Source of the DNA: Formicincola oecophyllae
GTDB lineage: Bacteria > Pseudomonadota > Alphaproteobacteria > Acetobacterales > Acetobacteraceae
Length of the DNA stretch: 64,000 nt
Direction of reading: 5' to 3'
NCBI RefSeq assembly: GCF_006542395.2
Contig: NZ_CP038231.1
Span: 1,674,001 to 1,738,000, forward strand
This document shows positions 53,165 through 62,845 of this stretch, piece after piece (position 1 is the stretch's first letter; the number at the start of each line of letters is the position of its first letter). The notes under the pieces were generated by a model, which worked only from the letters and a program-made list of their open reading frames with translations, made no database searches and was not told the DNA's origin. The translations under genes were made by a program, and so were the position numbers.

Positions 53165-53589
53165 AGCGCCACCTTAGCGCCCCCGCACCCCTTTGGGGCC
53201 TGACGCAGGCTGCATGGCTGCCCCACCCCAAAGCTCCGCCTTGGCAGGGGGTGAAGGGGGCCAAGATGTTGGTGCCACACACCTTCAAAGCGCTGCAGGC
53301 CGGGCTTTTTGGAGTGGGGGCCAAAAGCTTAACGGAACCTTTCAGCAGGCGGCAAGGGCGTGGCTGCCAAAATCAGCCAGGCAGCCTCACAAAGCCTGCG
53401 CCCTGATGCAGCCTTGCCGCGCGGTGATTGCGCTTTGCCAATGAATTGGCCACGCTTGGAACAGCCGCCCTGCCTGGCCAAGCCATGGCAGAAGCCAACC
53501 AGGCCAGGCGCGCGGGTGGCCAAGCGCCCATGCCCCACTTCACAGGGAAGGGGGCCGGGGCGCGTGCGCTAGAAAAGGTTATCATCACC
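53165..53589. other. Divergent intergenic region, no gene
   Basis: 425 bases between the phosphatase (minus) and the permease (plus). The permease frame extends through much of it, but the N-terminal 54 residues have no family character. Likely promoters for both directions; no boxes stand out. Confidence 0.5.
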
Positions 53590-55050
53590 ATGAGGGACAT
53601 GTGGCGGACAAAGCCCATTGCAGCGACTGAAACGGGCAGCCTTGCCCGCGTTCTAGGCGCGCATCACCTCATTTGCCTGGGGGTGGGCACATCCCTGGGC
53701 GCTGGTCTTTTCGCCATTACCGGCGTGGCGGCGGGCCAGAACGCCGGTCCTGCCATTTCCCTAGCCTTCATCCTGGCCGCCCTGGCCTGCGCGCTTGTGG
53801 GGCTGTGCTACGCTGAACTGTCAGCCATGTTCCCCAATGCTGCCGGCAGCGCCTATTCTTACGCCTATTCCGGCATTGGCGAAGGCGTGGCGTGGTTCAT
53901 CGGTTGGTGTCTGGTCACGGGCTATACGGTGGGGATGGCGGCTATCGCCTCCTCCTGGAGTGGCTACCTCGCTTCCTTCATTGGGCGCTGGGGGTTGGGG
54001 CTTGACCCGCGCTTCCTGGCGGCCACGGGAACGCCCGTCACTATGCCGGATGGCGCTGCAGCCCATGCTTTCCTGAACATGCCAGCTGCCCTCATCGTGC
54101 TGGCGGTGACGGTGCTGCTGTTCTCAGGCACTAAGGAATCATCGCGCGTCAACGCCATTTTGGTGGCGCTGAAGGTGGGTGTCATCATCGCCTTCGTCCT
54201 GGCGTGTGTCCCCCTTATCAATACAGCCAACTACCACCCCTACATCCCCGCCAACGCTGGGCAGTTCGGCCATTTCGGCTGGAGCGGCGTCTTCAGGGGG
54301 GCAGCATTGGTGTTCTTCGCCTATATCGGTTTTGACATCGTGGCGTCAGCTGCCTGCGAAACCCGTAACCCGCGCCGCAACATGCCCATCGGCATTCTTG
54401 GCTCGCTTGGGGTGTGCGCTGTAGTGTTCTCGCTGTTCTCAGCCATCCTGGTGGGGGTCATCAACTACAAGTCCCTGGCGCTGGACGCCTCCCCCGTGGC
54501 CACAGCTATGAACGCCACCCACATGCCCTGGCTGGCCGAAACGGTGAAGGCCGTCATCCTGGTGGGGTTCTTGGCGGGGCTTTACGGCCTTCTGTTCAGC
54601 CAAAGCCGCACCCTTTTCACCTTGGCTGAGGATGGGCTGTTGCCAAGCGCCTTCACCCGCCTGACCAAGAACACCAAATCCCCCTGGGTAGCGCTGGCCA
54701 CGTTGGGCGGCTTTGGCGCTGTGCTGGCTGGCGGCTTCTCGCTGGACGCCCTTGGCAGCTTGACGTCCATCTCCGTTCTGTGCGCGTTCTCCATCGTCTG
54801 CCTGTGCTTGACGTTGCTGCGCCTGCGCAACCCTGACGCTGAACGGCCCTTCAAAGTGCCAGGCGGCGCCTACCTGGTGCCTGGGTTGGGGCTGGCCGCC
54901 TGTTTGCTCAGCATTGCCTCCATGGGGCTGCGCACATGGTGCGCCTTGGGGGTTGTGCTGGCGCTTGGCGCTGCCATTTACGGCTTCTACGGCCGCAGCC
55001 ACAGTAAACTTGCGCAGCAGGCCGCTGAAGGAGCTACCCAGCCAGACTGA
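53590..55050 (+). CDS. APC-family amino-acid permease (cationic amino-acid transporter type)
   Basis: 486 residues from the ATG at 53590 (MRDMWRTKPIAATE). About 12 membrane helices. APC signatures: GVGTSLGAGLFAITGVAAGQNAGPAISLAFILA at helix 1, and GAALVFFAYIGFDIVASAACETRNPRRNMPIGILGS, the conserved FxAYxGFDxxA-ExxNPxRxxP block. The C-terminus has RLRNPDAERPFKVPG. Substrate (basic or branched amino acids) uncertain. It is followed by a terminator. Confidence 0.92.
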   Translation: MRDMWRTKPIAATETGSLARVLGAHHLICLGVGTSLGAGLFAITGVAAGQNAGPAISLAFILAALACALVGLCYAELSAMFPNAAGSAYSYAYSGIGEGVAWFIGWCLVTGYTVGMAAIASSWSGYLASFIGRWGLGLDPRFLAATGTPVTMPDGAAAHAFLNMPAALIVLAVTVLLFSGTKESSRVNAILVALKVGVIIAFVLACVPLINTANYHPYIPANAGQFGHFGWSGVFRGAALVFFAYIGFDIVASAACETRNPRRNMPIGILGSLGVCAVVFSLFSAILVGVINYKSLALDASPVATAMNATHMPWLAETVKAVILVGFLAGLYGLLFSQSRTLFTLAEDGLLPSAFTRLTKNTKSPWVALATLGGFGAVLAGGFSLDALGSLTSISVLCAFSIVCLCLTLLRLRNPDAERPFKVPGGAYLVPGLGLAACLLSIASMGLRTWCALGVVLALGAAIYGFYGRSHSKLAQQAAEGATQPD

Positions 55051-55151
55051 CAGGCTGACAGCCTGCAAGGCCCAGCAAAGACACGGCCCAAGGCTGTGCA
55101 AGCGTGCCACAGTGGGCGCGCCCACTGCCCGCCTGGCTTGCCTGGGCGCTG

Positions 55152-55189
55152 AAAAACGGGGTTCCAGGCCTGCCTGGGCCCCGTTTTTT
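55152..55189 (+). terminator. Rho-independent terminator after the permease
   Basis: AAAACGGGG pairs with CCCCGTTTT, with the inner inverted repeat CCAGGC/GCCTGG, followed by a run of six Ts. It lies about 100 bases after the permease stop. Confidence 0.82.
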
Positions 55190-55299
55190 GTTACAACCAG
55201 AACCACAGCCCCGGCTGTATGAGATGTGTGGTGTGTGGGAACCCAGCTGTGAAAGTGGCCCCAGTGTGAAGGTAATGGTGTGAAGGCGGAGACAATGGC

Positions 55300-57591
55300 T
55301 TGCTGAGGGCTGCCCAGGCGTTCACGTCCCTTTTCAACGCGCCCAGCCCTACTGGCGCAGGGCGGGGCAGCGCCTTGGCCCAGGCCCTGTGGCGCAGGCC
55401 GCTGCTGCTTTTCCCGCCAGGGTTCCTGTTCTGCACCCGCAGCGCCTTCGGGTGCCTGCTGGCGCTGGGCATCGCTTACCAAATGGAGATGACAAGCCCA
55501 GGCTGGGCGCCGCTGATCGCCTGGGCGGTTTCACTAACGTCCTGGGGGCAAAGTTTCTCCAAGGCCTATTGGTGCTTCATGGGAACGTTGCTGGGCGCTG
55601 TGCTGGCTGTGGTGCTGATGGCGGCCATCCCCCAGGCGGCCTGGCTGTTCTTTCCAGCCCTTGGGGCTGTTCTGGGGCTGTGCATGTTCTGCGCCAGCCT
55701 GGCTGGCAATTTCAGGGCCTATGGTTGGGGGCTGGCTGGCTTTACCTGTGCCATCATCGCTATGGACGCTGCCCCTGACGCCCCCTCCGTGTTCATGACG
55801 GCCATGGCGCGCGTGACCAACATCACCCTTGGGGTGGCGTGTGAGGCCTTCGCTGGCTTCGTGTTCAGCCGCGACCCGGCAGCCGCAGCCCGGCTGGGCC
55901 TGCGCGCCACGCTGGAGCTGAACATGCGCCGCACCTGCACCGTTCTATGCCAGGCGCTGGCCAACCAGCCCAACGCCCTGGAGCTGGCTGAGGACGAAAT
56001 CGCCGGCATTCTGGGTTTTGACAGCAAGGTGGAGTTCCTGGCTATTGAGATGGGGCGCGCTGGCCATGTGGGCAGCCACGCGCGCGCTTCCCTGGCGGCC
56101 TTGGCTGGCGCGCTGGCGGGGCTTTTCGGTGGCGGCCACGACTTTCCCAAAGCCCCCCAGGCCATGGTGGCCGCTGTGGCGCGTGAAGGCGACCCTTACG
56201 CCCCAGCCCCTATCAGCGCCCCTACGCCAACAGGTACACCCCCCAACCAGCAGCCCCAGCGCCAGGAGGCTGACTTCTACCAAAGCGCGCCAGACATCGG
56301 CCAGCTTGTAGCGCGCGTCAGTGCCGCCATCGCTGCTCTGCCAGCCCATTTGGACGACCAGGCAGACCCGGCCCTGGTGCTGCGCGCCCTGCGGGCAGAA
56401 TGCCTACGCCAAAGCGTTTGGATGGCTGAAAACCCCGCCCTACCCCACACAGGGCGGGACGGCCTGGCGCTGGCTATCCTGGCCAATTTGCTGGATGACC
56501 TAGCTGCTGCCACAGACCAGTTCAGGGCGTGCTTCGGCCTCAAGACCATGGGGGGGGAAAGCTACCGCTACGCCCGCGCCAGCTGGCGCGACCCCGTACT
56601 TGGGGTGCAGAACGCGCTCAAGATCTTCAGTGCCATCATGTTCACAGGCATGGTGTGGGAGGTCACAGCGTGGCCCTTCGGCAAAATGTGCGTGGCCTTC
56701 ACCGCCATTATCTGCTGCCTGTTCGGCGCCAGCCCAACGCCGCAGACGGGCAGCTTCGCCTTCCTCATCGGCACTATCGCTGCTGCGTGCTCCGCCTTCA
56801 TGCTGGACATGCTGTTCATCCCCATGGCGGCGGACGTGTATGAGGCCCAGGCGCTGGAGTTCCTGGTGGCGCTTTTGATTGGCTGCACCATCCGCGTTTC
56901 GGCCCGCACCGCCGTGGTGGGCATTGCCTATGGCTTTATGCTGTTCCCCATGACGGTGGCCAGCAACCAGGGCGTGACCACGGCGCTGGCCTATTTCAAC
57001 AAAACGCAGGCCATGGTGCTGGCGGCCACGGTGGCTGTGTGGGTATTCAGGGTGGTGCTGCCGTTCCGCGTCAAGCGCGCAGCACTGCGCGTGCGGGCCT
57101 CCATGATGGCCGAACTGCGCCGCCTAGTCACGGGGCCAGACACCACAGCGGTGGAGGACGCCTGGGTGTCGCGCAGCCTGGACCGCTTCTCGGCCCTCTC
57201 CACCCCAGCGGAACTCAAGGAAAGCCCAGCGCTGCGGGCGTGGCTGTTCGGGCTTCTGGCCACGCTGGCGCTTGGCATCCACGTGGTGCGCCTGCGCTAC
57301 CTGGTCAAGCGCCCTGGCGTGCCTGAAGCAGCCCAGAACGAAATCGAAGCCCTGCTCCACAGCATGGCCAACCACCCCACAGAAACCATGGTGGCCGCGC
57401 GTTACGCAGCCGCAGCCCGCTTGGCGTTGATGCCGGCTGGCGCCTTGGCTGAGGTGCCGCCTACAGAGCTGACCCCGGCCCAGCGCCTGGCGCGGCTGGA
57501 CAAGGCGGCCCTTTCAGGCTGCCTGCTGGTGGTGGAACGGCTGCTGCTGGAGAACCGCGCCTTCCTGGACCTTTCAGACAGCTTCGGCTGA
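55300..57591 (+). CDS. FUSC-family membrane protein (AaeB/YccS type)
   Basis: 763 residues. Two blocks of membrane helices (about 40-180 and 435-590, for example LIAWAVSLTSWGQSFSKAYWCFMGTLLGAVLAVVLM and GKMCVAFTAIICCLFGASPTPQTGSFAFLIGTI) flank long soluble segments, the two-repeat FUSC pattern. Homologues export aromatic acids or modify lipid A supply. The start is a TTG at 55300, the only choice that fits (GGAG 9 bases upstream); no in-frame ATG is near. Convergent with SulP. Confidence 0.86.
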   Translation: MLRAAQAFTSLFNAPSPTGAGRGSALAQALWRRPLLLFPPGFLFCTRSAFGCLLALGIAYQMEMTSPGWAPLIAWAVSLTSWGQSFSKAYWCFMGTLLGAVLAVVLMAAIPQAAWLFFPALGAVLGLCMFCASLAGNFRAYGWGLAGFTCAIIAMDAAPDAPSVFMTAMARVTNITLGVACEAFAGFVFSRDPAAAARLGLRATLELNMRRTCTVLCQALANQPNALELAEDEIAGILGFDSKVEFLAIEMGRAGHVGSHARASLAALAGALAGLFGGGHDFPKAPQAMVAAVAREGDPYAPAPISAPTPTGTPPNQQPQRQEADFYQSAPDIGQLVARVSAAIAALPAHLDDQADPALVLRALRAECLRQSVWMAENPALPHTGRDGLALAILANLLDDLAAATDQFRACFGLKTMGGESYRYARASWRDPVLGVQNALKIFSAIMFTGMVWEVTAWPFGKMCVAFTAIICCLFGASPTPQTGSFAFLIGTIAAACSAFMLDMLFIPMAADVYEAQALEFLVALLIGCTIRVSARTAVVGIAYGFMLFPMTVASNQGVTTALAYFNKTQAMVLAATVAVWVFRVVLPFRVKRAALRVRASMMAELRRLVTGPDTTAVEDAWVSRSLDRFSALSTPAELKESPALRAWLFGLLATLALGIHVVRLRYLVKRPGVPEAAQNEIEALLHSMANHPTETMVAARYAAAARLALMPAGALAEVPPTELTPAQRLARLDKAALSGCLLVVERLLLENRAFLDLSDSFG

Positions 57592-57621
57592 TTGGGCTGA
57601 TTGGGCTGAAGGAGCGCCCGC

Positions 57622-59145
57622 TCACCCCTCCAGCAAAGCGGGGCGCAGTTGGCTCAGCAAGCCGTGGCGGGCATCGTCAAAGCCTTCGATGGTGACGTTG
57701 ACGCCGCGCTTGCGGTCGTTCTCCACCGCTTTCTCAAAAGCGGCCACAGCGCTGACATCCAGGAAGTGCGCGCCGCGCAAATCAACCACCAGGTTGGGCG
57801 TGGTGAGGGGCTCAGCCAAAGTGTGGACAAGGCGGCGGGCACTAGCGAAGAAGATCTGCCCTTCAATGGCGCACACCGTCACGTCCCCTTGAACGCTGCG
57901 GGTGATGTTCACCATCCGCGCCGCTGCCCAAGCGAAGAACACGCCAGAAAGCATAACGCCGCACAGAACGCCCAGTGCCAGGTTCTTGGTGGCCACCACG
58001 ACGACCACCGTCAGCACCATTACCAAACTGCCCAAGCGCGGGTGGGTGCGCAGGTCCCGCAGGCTCTGCCAGGAGAAGGTGCTGGCTGACACCATCACCA
58101 TGATGGCCACCAGGGCCGCCACGGGAACGCGCGCCACCCAGCCGTGCAGCGCCACCATCAAGGCCAGCAGGAACGCGCCTGAGGTAAAGGTGGAAAGCCG
58201 CCCAACGCCGCCATAGCGGATGTTGCCCACCGTCTGCCCAATCATGCCGCAGCCAGCAATGCCCCCCCATAAGCTGGAGGCCAGGTTGGCCAGGCCCAGG
58301 CCCGTGCACTCCTGCCCAGCATTGCTGGATGTCTGGGTGCGCTCGTCAGCGATTTCAGCCGTCAGCATGGATTCAAGTAGCCCAACGGCGGCCATGGCCA
58401 CGCTGGCTGGCAGGATAATGCCAAGGCTGTGCCAGGTCAGCGGCACATGGGGCAGGTGCAATTCAGGCCAACCCGTGGGCAGGGCGCCCAGGTCACCAAT
58501 GGTGGCAACGTGCCACCCCATGAACTCCGCGGCCGCGTAAAGCGCCACAATGCACACAAGGGGGGAGGGGATGCGCTCAAACAGGGCGGGCAGCAGGCGC
58601 GGCGCGCCATAGATGATGGCAAGGCCAAGCGCCATAAGCCCCCAGCCCTGCGGGCCCGCGTGGGTGATTTGCGGCACTTGGGCCGAGAAGATCAGGATGG
58701 CCAGCGCGTTGGCGAACCCCGTGACGACCTCAGCGGAGACGTAGTCCATCACCACCTCCAGCCGCAGCAGTCCGAAGCCCACCTGGAACAGCCCCGCCAG
58801 CAGCGTGGCGGGGATGAGGTAATCCACACCATAGCCATGCACCAAGGGCGCCGCCACCAACGCCACAGACCCAGCTGCGCCTGAGATCATCCCAGGCCTG
58901 CCGCCGAACACGGAAAGTGTGACAGCGATGGCGAAGGTGGAGAACAGCGCCATGGCCGGCGTAACGCCAGCGATGTAGGAGAAGGCGATGACCTCAGGGA
59001 TAAGCGCGAAGGTGCTGACCATCCCCGCCAGCACCTCCCGCGTTGGCTTCTGCGTCCATTGCCTGATGTAGAGTGAAAGCCAGCTTGGCTGGTCTGATTG
59101 GGCCGCTGCTGGGCCTTGGGGGGCGAGTGCGCTGTTCTCTGCCAT
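57622..59145 (-). CDS. SulP-family anion transporter with STAS domain
   Basis: 507 residues. Transport domain with about 12 helices: IPEVIAFSYIAGVTPAMALFSTF, GRPGMISGAAGSVALV, GLLESMLTAEIADERTQTSSNAGQECTGLGLANLASSLWGGI (helix 8-10 signature). Cytosolic STAS domain at the C-terminus (VVDLRGAHFLDVSAVAAFEKAV). Substrate may be sulfate, bicarbonate or another anion. AGGA lies 9 bases before the ATG. The last residues of FUSC and SulP face each other across about 30 bases. Confidence 0.92.
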   Translation of the reverse strand: MAENSALAPQGPAAAQSDQPSWLSLYIRQWTQKPTREVLAGMVSTFALIPEVIAFSYIAGVTPAMALFSTFAIAVTLSVFGGRPGMISGAAGSVALVAAPLVHGYGVDYLIPATLLAGLFQVGFGLLRLEVVMDYVSAEVVTGFANALAILIFSAQVPQITHAGPQGWGLMALGLAIIYGAPRLLPALFERIPSPLVCIVALYAAAEFMGWHVATIGDLGALPTGWPELHLPHVPLTWHSLGIILPASVAMAAVGLLESMLTAEIADERTQTSSNAGQECTGLGLANLASSLWGGIAGCGMIGQTVGNIRYGGVGRLSTFTSGAFLLALMVALHGWVARVPVAALVAIMVMVSASTFSWQSLRDLRTHPRLGSLVMVLTVVVVVATKNLALGVLCGVMLSGVFFAWAAARMVNITRSVQGDVTVCAIEGQIFFASARRLVHTLAEPLTTPNLVVDLRGAHFLDVSAVAAFEKAVENDRKRGVNVTIEGFDDARHGLLSQLRPALLEG

Positions 59146-59399
59146 GAAATCCTGAAGTGGTGGTTGGAGGGGAAAGCGGGGCGGTGGGCCGGACGGGGTG
59201 CCTCTGCCGCTGTGGAAGTTGCCTGGTTGAAGGGCTGGCTAGCTACCCAGACCCGCAATCAATCAGGTCCGTAACAATCAGACCCGAAACGACCAGGCCA
59301 GAAACGAAATGCCGCACCCTAACACGCCTGCCCCATGCGCTTGCAGGGTGCGCAGGTCACACCGCCCACGTGTTTCTGTGCTTTTGATAAAGGCGCTTA

Positions 59400-59845
59400 A
59401 TGTCAAAGGGGGCCCGGATTGGCCTCCAACGCGCCAACGAAAGTGGTTTTGAGGGAAGGATCGGAACCATTCGGCAGAGGGAAGGTTCACGCAAAAACCA
59501 TTCGTGCCGTGTCATCCATTCTTCAGAAGACCGGGAATGGGTTGGGCTGTGTTCAGAATTTCCAGACCTCTCCTGGCTGGACCCTGTTGAAGTCAAAGCC
59601 TTCAAAGGCATCAGGGCCCTTGTGCAGGAAGTGGTGGAGGACATGGTTGAACAGGGGGAGCCTGTTCCTGAAGCTGTCCCCAGAAACTAAGAAGAGAAAA
59701 ACACAGCTTGAAACCTCAGGAGAGACATCCATGCCTTTGCTCCCTTGCCACATCGAAATTTAATCACCTGGCCTTGGAAGCGGCAGAGCAGGGCTTGAGC
59801 CTTAACAGGCTCATCAACTACAAGCTCAGCGCCACCCATCCTTAA
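59400..59845 (+). pseudogene. HicB-like antitoxin, broken
   Basis: Frame one from the ATG at 59400 holds the HicB N-terminal fold: RVIHSSEDREWVGLCSEFPDLSWLDPVEVKAFKGIRALVQEVVEDMVEQGEPVPEAV. It stops at 59690. The C-terminal ribbon-helix-helix reads in another frame at 59762-59845: NHLALEAAEQGLSLNRLINYKLSATHP. An intact HicB joins these two parts, so a stop and a frame change have destroyed the gene. No HicA toxin is recognised beside it. The region marks the left edge of the degraded phage zone. Confidence 0.7.
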
Positions 59846-60728
59846 AAAGTTCAACCAGGACTATAAGGAAAAAATACAGGATCAGGTTAGGGAGGCCGGC
59901 CGTAGGCTTAGGGCAGTGGCCCAAAATAGAAACGGGCAGAAAGTCACTGCCCAGCCATGACGGCAACGTACCTGCCTCCCCCCTCCACAGCCACGCGTGC
60001 CCTTGTTCCTTGTTCTGTGAAGCGATGTGAATCAGCCTGGAAAAGAACAACAAGGATAAGGCAGGCTCCCATGGCCTTTGCGCTACGTGGAAGCCGGAAA
60101 TCAGGGAAGCGAAGAAGCTTTGCCCAAGCCCAGCACCAGAACAAACCCTAACCCAGTCCTTCAAGGATGCTGGCCTTGTCGGTGGCCAGACCCCAGGCAG
60201 GGGATTGGCCATGGCGGGAAACACTGAGGCGCAAAAGCGTTTTGCAGCCTTCACAGGGCCATCAAGGCCGGAAGCCTGCTTGCCAATCCGTGCCGTGCCA
60301 TGGGCAGTGCTTCCCCAAACAACTTTAAAAACAAGGCCCGCGCTGGTGGGCATGGGCACCAAGGGGTAATCAATCCGTGATGAAGTGAGGTTATGAAGTG
60401 CTGGGAACAAGGGTGCCTTCTATCCCTAATCCTGTGAGGGGAACCCACATTGCGCGCCGGAAAACCGTGCTGCGGCAGGGAGACTATCACTATGTTCCCG
60501 CTGCCAGCCCAGAAAAGCCAACCCCCTGAGGGTTGACTTCAACAGACCCTGCAACGTTGCGTAATTATGACGTAACTCAAGAGAGGTGTGGGGGTCCAAG
60601 GCCTGCTTCCAAGGCGCATCAAGCACCCACCACCCATGCCCAGCAGGAAATTACCAACTCTAGCCATCCCCTTCCGATTCCTGTAAAATACCCACATCTT
60701 TGAATTAGTTTTAGAATGAGTATTGAAT
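59846..60728. other. Decayed region left of the FRG gene
   Basis: Remnant-like coding runs without full genes: 59848-59960 reads KFNQDYKEKIQDQVREAGRRL before a stop, and 60030-60370 reads EKNNKDKAGSHGLCATWKPEIREAKKLC and on to LAMAGNTEAQKRFAAFTGPSRPEA. They may be worn phage genes. A long minus-strand frame (59826-60410) looks like a shadow. One arm of the direct repeat lies at 60415-60515. Confidence 0.5.
60415..60515 (+). repeat. Left arm of imperfect direct repeat around the FRG gene
   Basis: Shares with the right arm (62846-62948), in order: GCCTnCTATCCCT, GAGGGnAACCCACA, CAGGnAGAnTATCAC and CCCGCTGCCAGCCC. It reads as the end of a coding frame (TVLRQGDYHYVPAASPEK), while the right arm is more worn. 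Confidence 0.6.
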
Positions 60729-62090
60729 ATGACCGATGATAGCCAAGTAATAAAAACCGTTAATGAATATTTAGAAAAAATTAATGGTTTTAAGTATGGA
60801 TTCACTGAAGATTTCAAAAAAAGCACTAATAGGAAATTCCCAAATTTAAAATTTAATCCGAATGAACTCATGTTTTTCTATAGAGGACAAGCATCCACCA
60901 AGTGGGATATTACACCCAATGTTATGCGGGATGTTATAGAGCCTGGTAATGAAGCCAATATCTATAATGATGCTGTGGCAACAGCACCTGATGAGTTCCC
61001 GGCAAGCAACACGACCATCAGCAACCTGATCAAAATGCAGCATTTCGGCATTCCAACACGTTTGCTCGACATCTCCCAAAGCCCCTTGGTTGCCCTTTAT
61101 TTTGCTTGCCAGAAAAATGAACATGCTTATGGTAAGGAAACGGATGGATTTGTTTATGTTTTTATTACATTAAGACGTTACTTTTATAGTGAAGATGATT
61201 ATCGAGTCTCTTTAAAATCTAATTTAGCTCGCATTAGATATAATAATCCAGACATTTCAAAGAGTATTGAATCATCTTTTGATAAAAAAGTAATAGAAGC
61301 TCTTCAAAAACTAAATAAATATGCTCAATTCAAGCCGCATTTAATTAAATTACTCAGCATGGAGGATATTCATGAAAAATCAGAGTATAATAATTCATAT
61401 AGAGAAGATTTTGATAAGTTATCGATAGAGTATGAAAAAGAATATGAACGCATAAAAAATGAACATGATTCATATATTTCTAGTTCACAAAAAGAAATAG
61501 AAGAATTACAAAAAAATACCTTTAATCCTGAGAAAATTAAAAATCTAATAGACAGATCTAATAAAATCACAGATTTTATAAACAATGTTCGGCGGATAGA
61601 TTATAAAATGATGATGGCTATTTTCTGGGAACTACGGAGTTTTGCTTCCAGAGAATTTCCTTGGTTAGCTCATATGGATGCTATGGACATTCGGGATGAA
61701 ATATTAAGCGTATCTTTTGTTCAACCTCGTATGGATAACAAACGTTTACAGGCCCAAAAGGGTGCTTTTTTGCTTAGCGGCTTAAATTTTCAGTTAAAAG
61801 AAAAAGATATAGCTCTATTTCCTGAACACAAACCAATAAATCTCTCTCAATATATTGGACATTTATCAACAAATGAACAAGAAATGTTAATTGACAAAAA
61901 AGAAAGTCCAGAAGATTTTATCTATGCCACAAAAATCATGATTGACCATGACTCTAAAAAGGATATTCTTATTGAACTTAAAGAAAACTTTGACATCTCA
62001 GAAGCTACATTATTTCCAGATTTGGATCATTTGGGTGAAGAGCTGAAAAAACGCTATGCCGCAAACCCTGAACCATCCCAAGAAAGCTAA
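60729..62090 (+). CDS. FRG-domain protein, AT-rich cargo gene
   Basis: 453 residues from the ATG at 60729 (a TTG two codons earlier is an alternative). N-terminal FRG domain: ELMFFYRGQASTKWDITPNVMRD (about 46-68) and QHFGIPTRLLDISQSPLVALYFACQ (about 103-127), the two core FRG blocks. Residues about 200-290 form a charged coiled coil (EKEYERIKNEHDSYISSSQKEIEELQ), then VRRIDYKMMMAIFWELRSFASREFP and an FVQPRMDNKRLQAQKGAFLLSG block. Codon use is strongly AT-rich, unlike all neighbours, so the gene is horizontally acquired. FRG proteins are often found in defence islands; the biochemical activity is unknown. It lies inside a worn phage region, between direct repeats. Confidence 0.88.
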   Translation: MTDDSQVIKTVNEYLEKINGFKYGFTEDFKKSTNRKFPNLKFNPNELMFFYRGQASTKWDITPNVMRDVIEPGNEANIYNDAVATAPDEFPASNTTISNLIKMQHFGIPTRLLDISQSPLVALYFACQKNEHAYGKETDGFVYVFITLRRYFYSEDDYRVSLKSNLARIRYNNPDISKSIESSFDKKVIEALQKLNKYAQFKPHLIKLLSMEDIHEKSEYNNSYREDFDKLSIEYEKEYERIKNEHDSYISSSQKEIEELQKNTFNPEKIKNLIDRSNKITDFINNVRRIDYKMMMAIFWELRSFASREFPWLAHMDAMDIRDEILSVSFVQPRMDNKRLQAQKGAFLLSGLNFQLKEKDIALFPEHKPINLSQYIGHLSTNEQEMLIDKKESPEDFIYATKIMIDHDSKKDILIELKENFDISEATLFPDLDHLGEELKKRYAANPEPSQES

Positions 62091-62410
62091 CTTACCCCTG
62101 TGAAGTACAGGGCTGGAAACCGTGTGGGGACGTGGCCAAAGGCACGGCGCCATTGGAACTGGTCCAACGCCAAAACGCGCTGATGGTTGTGGGTGCCTCT
62201 TAAGGAATAGTCTAAAAAAACCCTTTTACCTGATTGCTTTGCACATCGCTTCAAAAGCGGCCCTATTTTAGGTCTGCTTATTATAACTTGGCATGATCCT
62301 TCACCCTCCAGGAATGGGAATCTTATTAAAGCGCAGCTTGTTGGGGGTTTGTCAGTCCGCACAGCGGGCAACGTCACTAAGAACACCGGTTAAGGTGGGC
62401 TATAACAAGC
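62091..62410. other. Spacer between FRG gene and phage fragment
   Basis: 320 bases, base composition returning to that of the chromosome. A few phage-like coding traces (GNRVGTWPKARRHWNWSNAK on the plus strand near 62115-62175), but no intact gene and no clear promoter. Confidence 0.45.
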
Positions 62411-62821
62411 TTGAGAGAGCCTTCCGGCAGTGATGACGTCCAACCCCTGCCGTTCGCTGTGGGCACCGTGCGGTGCGGCACGCTTGCAGGGCGGGTCCAG
62501 GCCATTTTGCAAAGCGCCACAGCCGGGGTGCTTCTATCTGGGGAAAACTTGAACAAGAACCGCTTGCACCACCCTGAAATCGCGGTGGAAGAATATGAGG
62601 GACTGCCGGAAATTCTGGCCAATCCTGACCATGTGGTGTGGGATGTTAAACCACATAATGGTGAGGCACCGCGTTCCGTCATTCTGCTGAAACGATTGGG
62701 CGCGCTGCTTTACCGTTTGGCCGTCAAAGCCACCCTGGCACGCAGTGAAAACTTTGCCTTAAGCCTCACTGTCATCAGGGAAAAGGATTGGGGCAAGTTG
62801 TTGCGTAAGGAGATTAAATAA
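62411..62821 (+). CDS. PBECR-like nuclease-domain fragment (Mu F-type head protein end)
   Basis: 136 residues in an open frame. GVLLSGENLNKNRLHHPEIAVEEYEGLPEILANPDHVVWD fits the PBECR (phage Barnase-EndoU-ColicinE5/D-RelE) pattern found at the C-terminus of Mu F-like minor head proteins. The first codon is a TTG with no good ribosome site, and the normal N-terminal head domain is absent, so this is most likely the truncated 3' end of a larger gene. Basic C-terminus (LARSENFALSLTVIREKDWGKLLRKEIK). Confidence 0.55.
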   Translation: MREPSGSDDVQPLPFAVGTVRCGTLAGRVQAILQSATAGVLLSGENLNKNRLHHPEIAVEEYEGLPEILANPDHVVWDVKPHNGEAPRSVILLKRLGALLYRLAVKATLARSENFALSLTVIREKDWGKLLRKEIK

Positions 62822-62845
62822 AAGAGTGATCGCTGGCAGCGCGTG

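Noticed and set aside
54439-55482. Minus-strand frame spanning permease and FUSC
   Set aside because: Covers two real genes and a terminator in antisense; no domain.
59826-60410. Minus-strand frame of 194 codons
   Set aside because: No family-like features; plus-strand coding scraps in the same place suggest it is a shadow of a decayed region.
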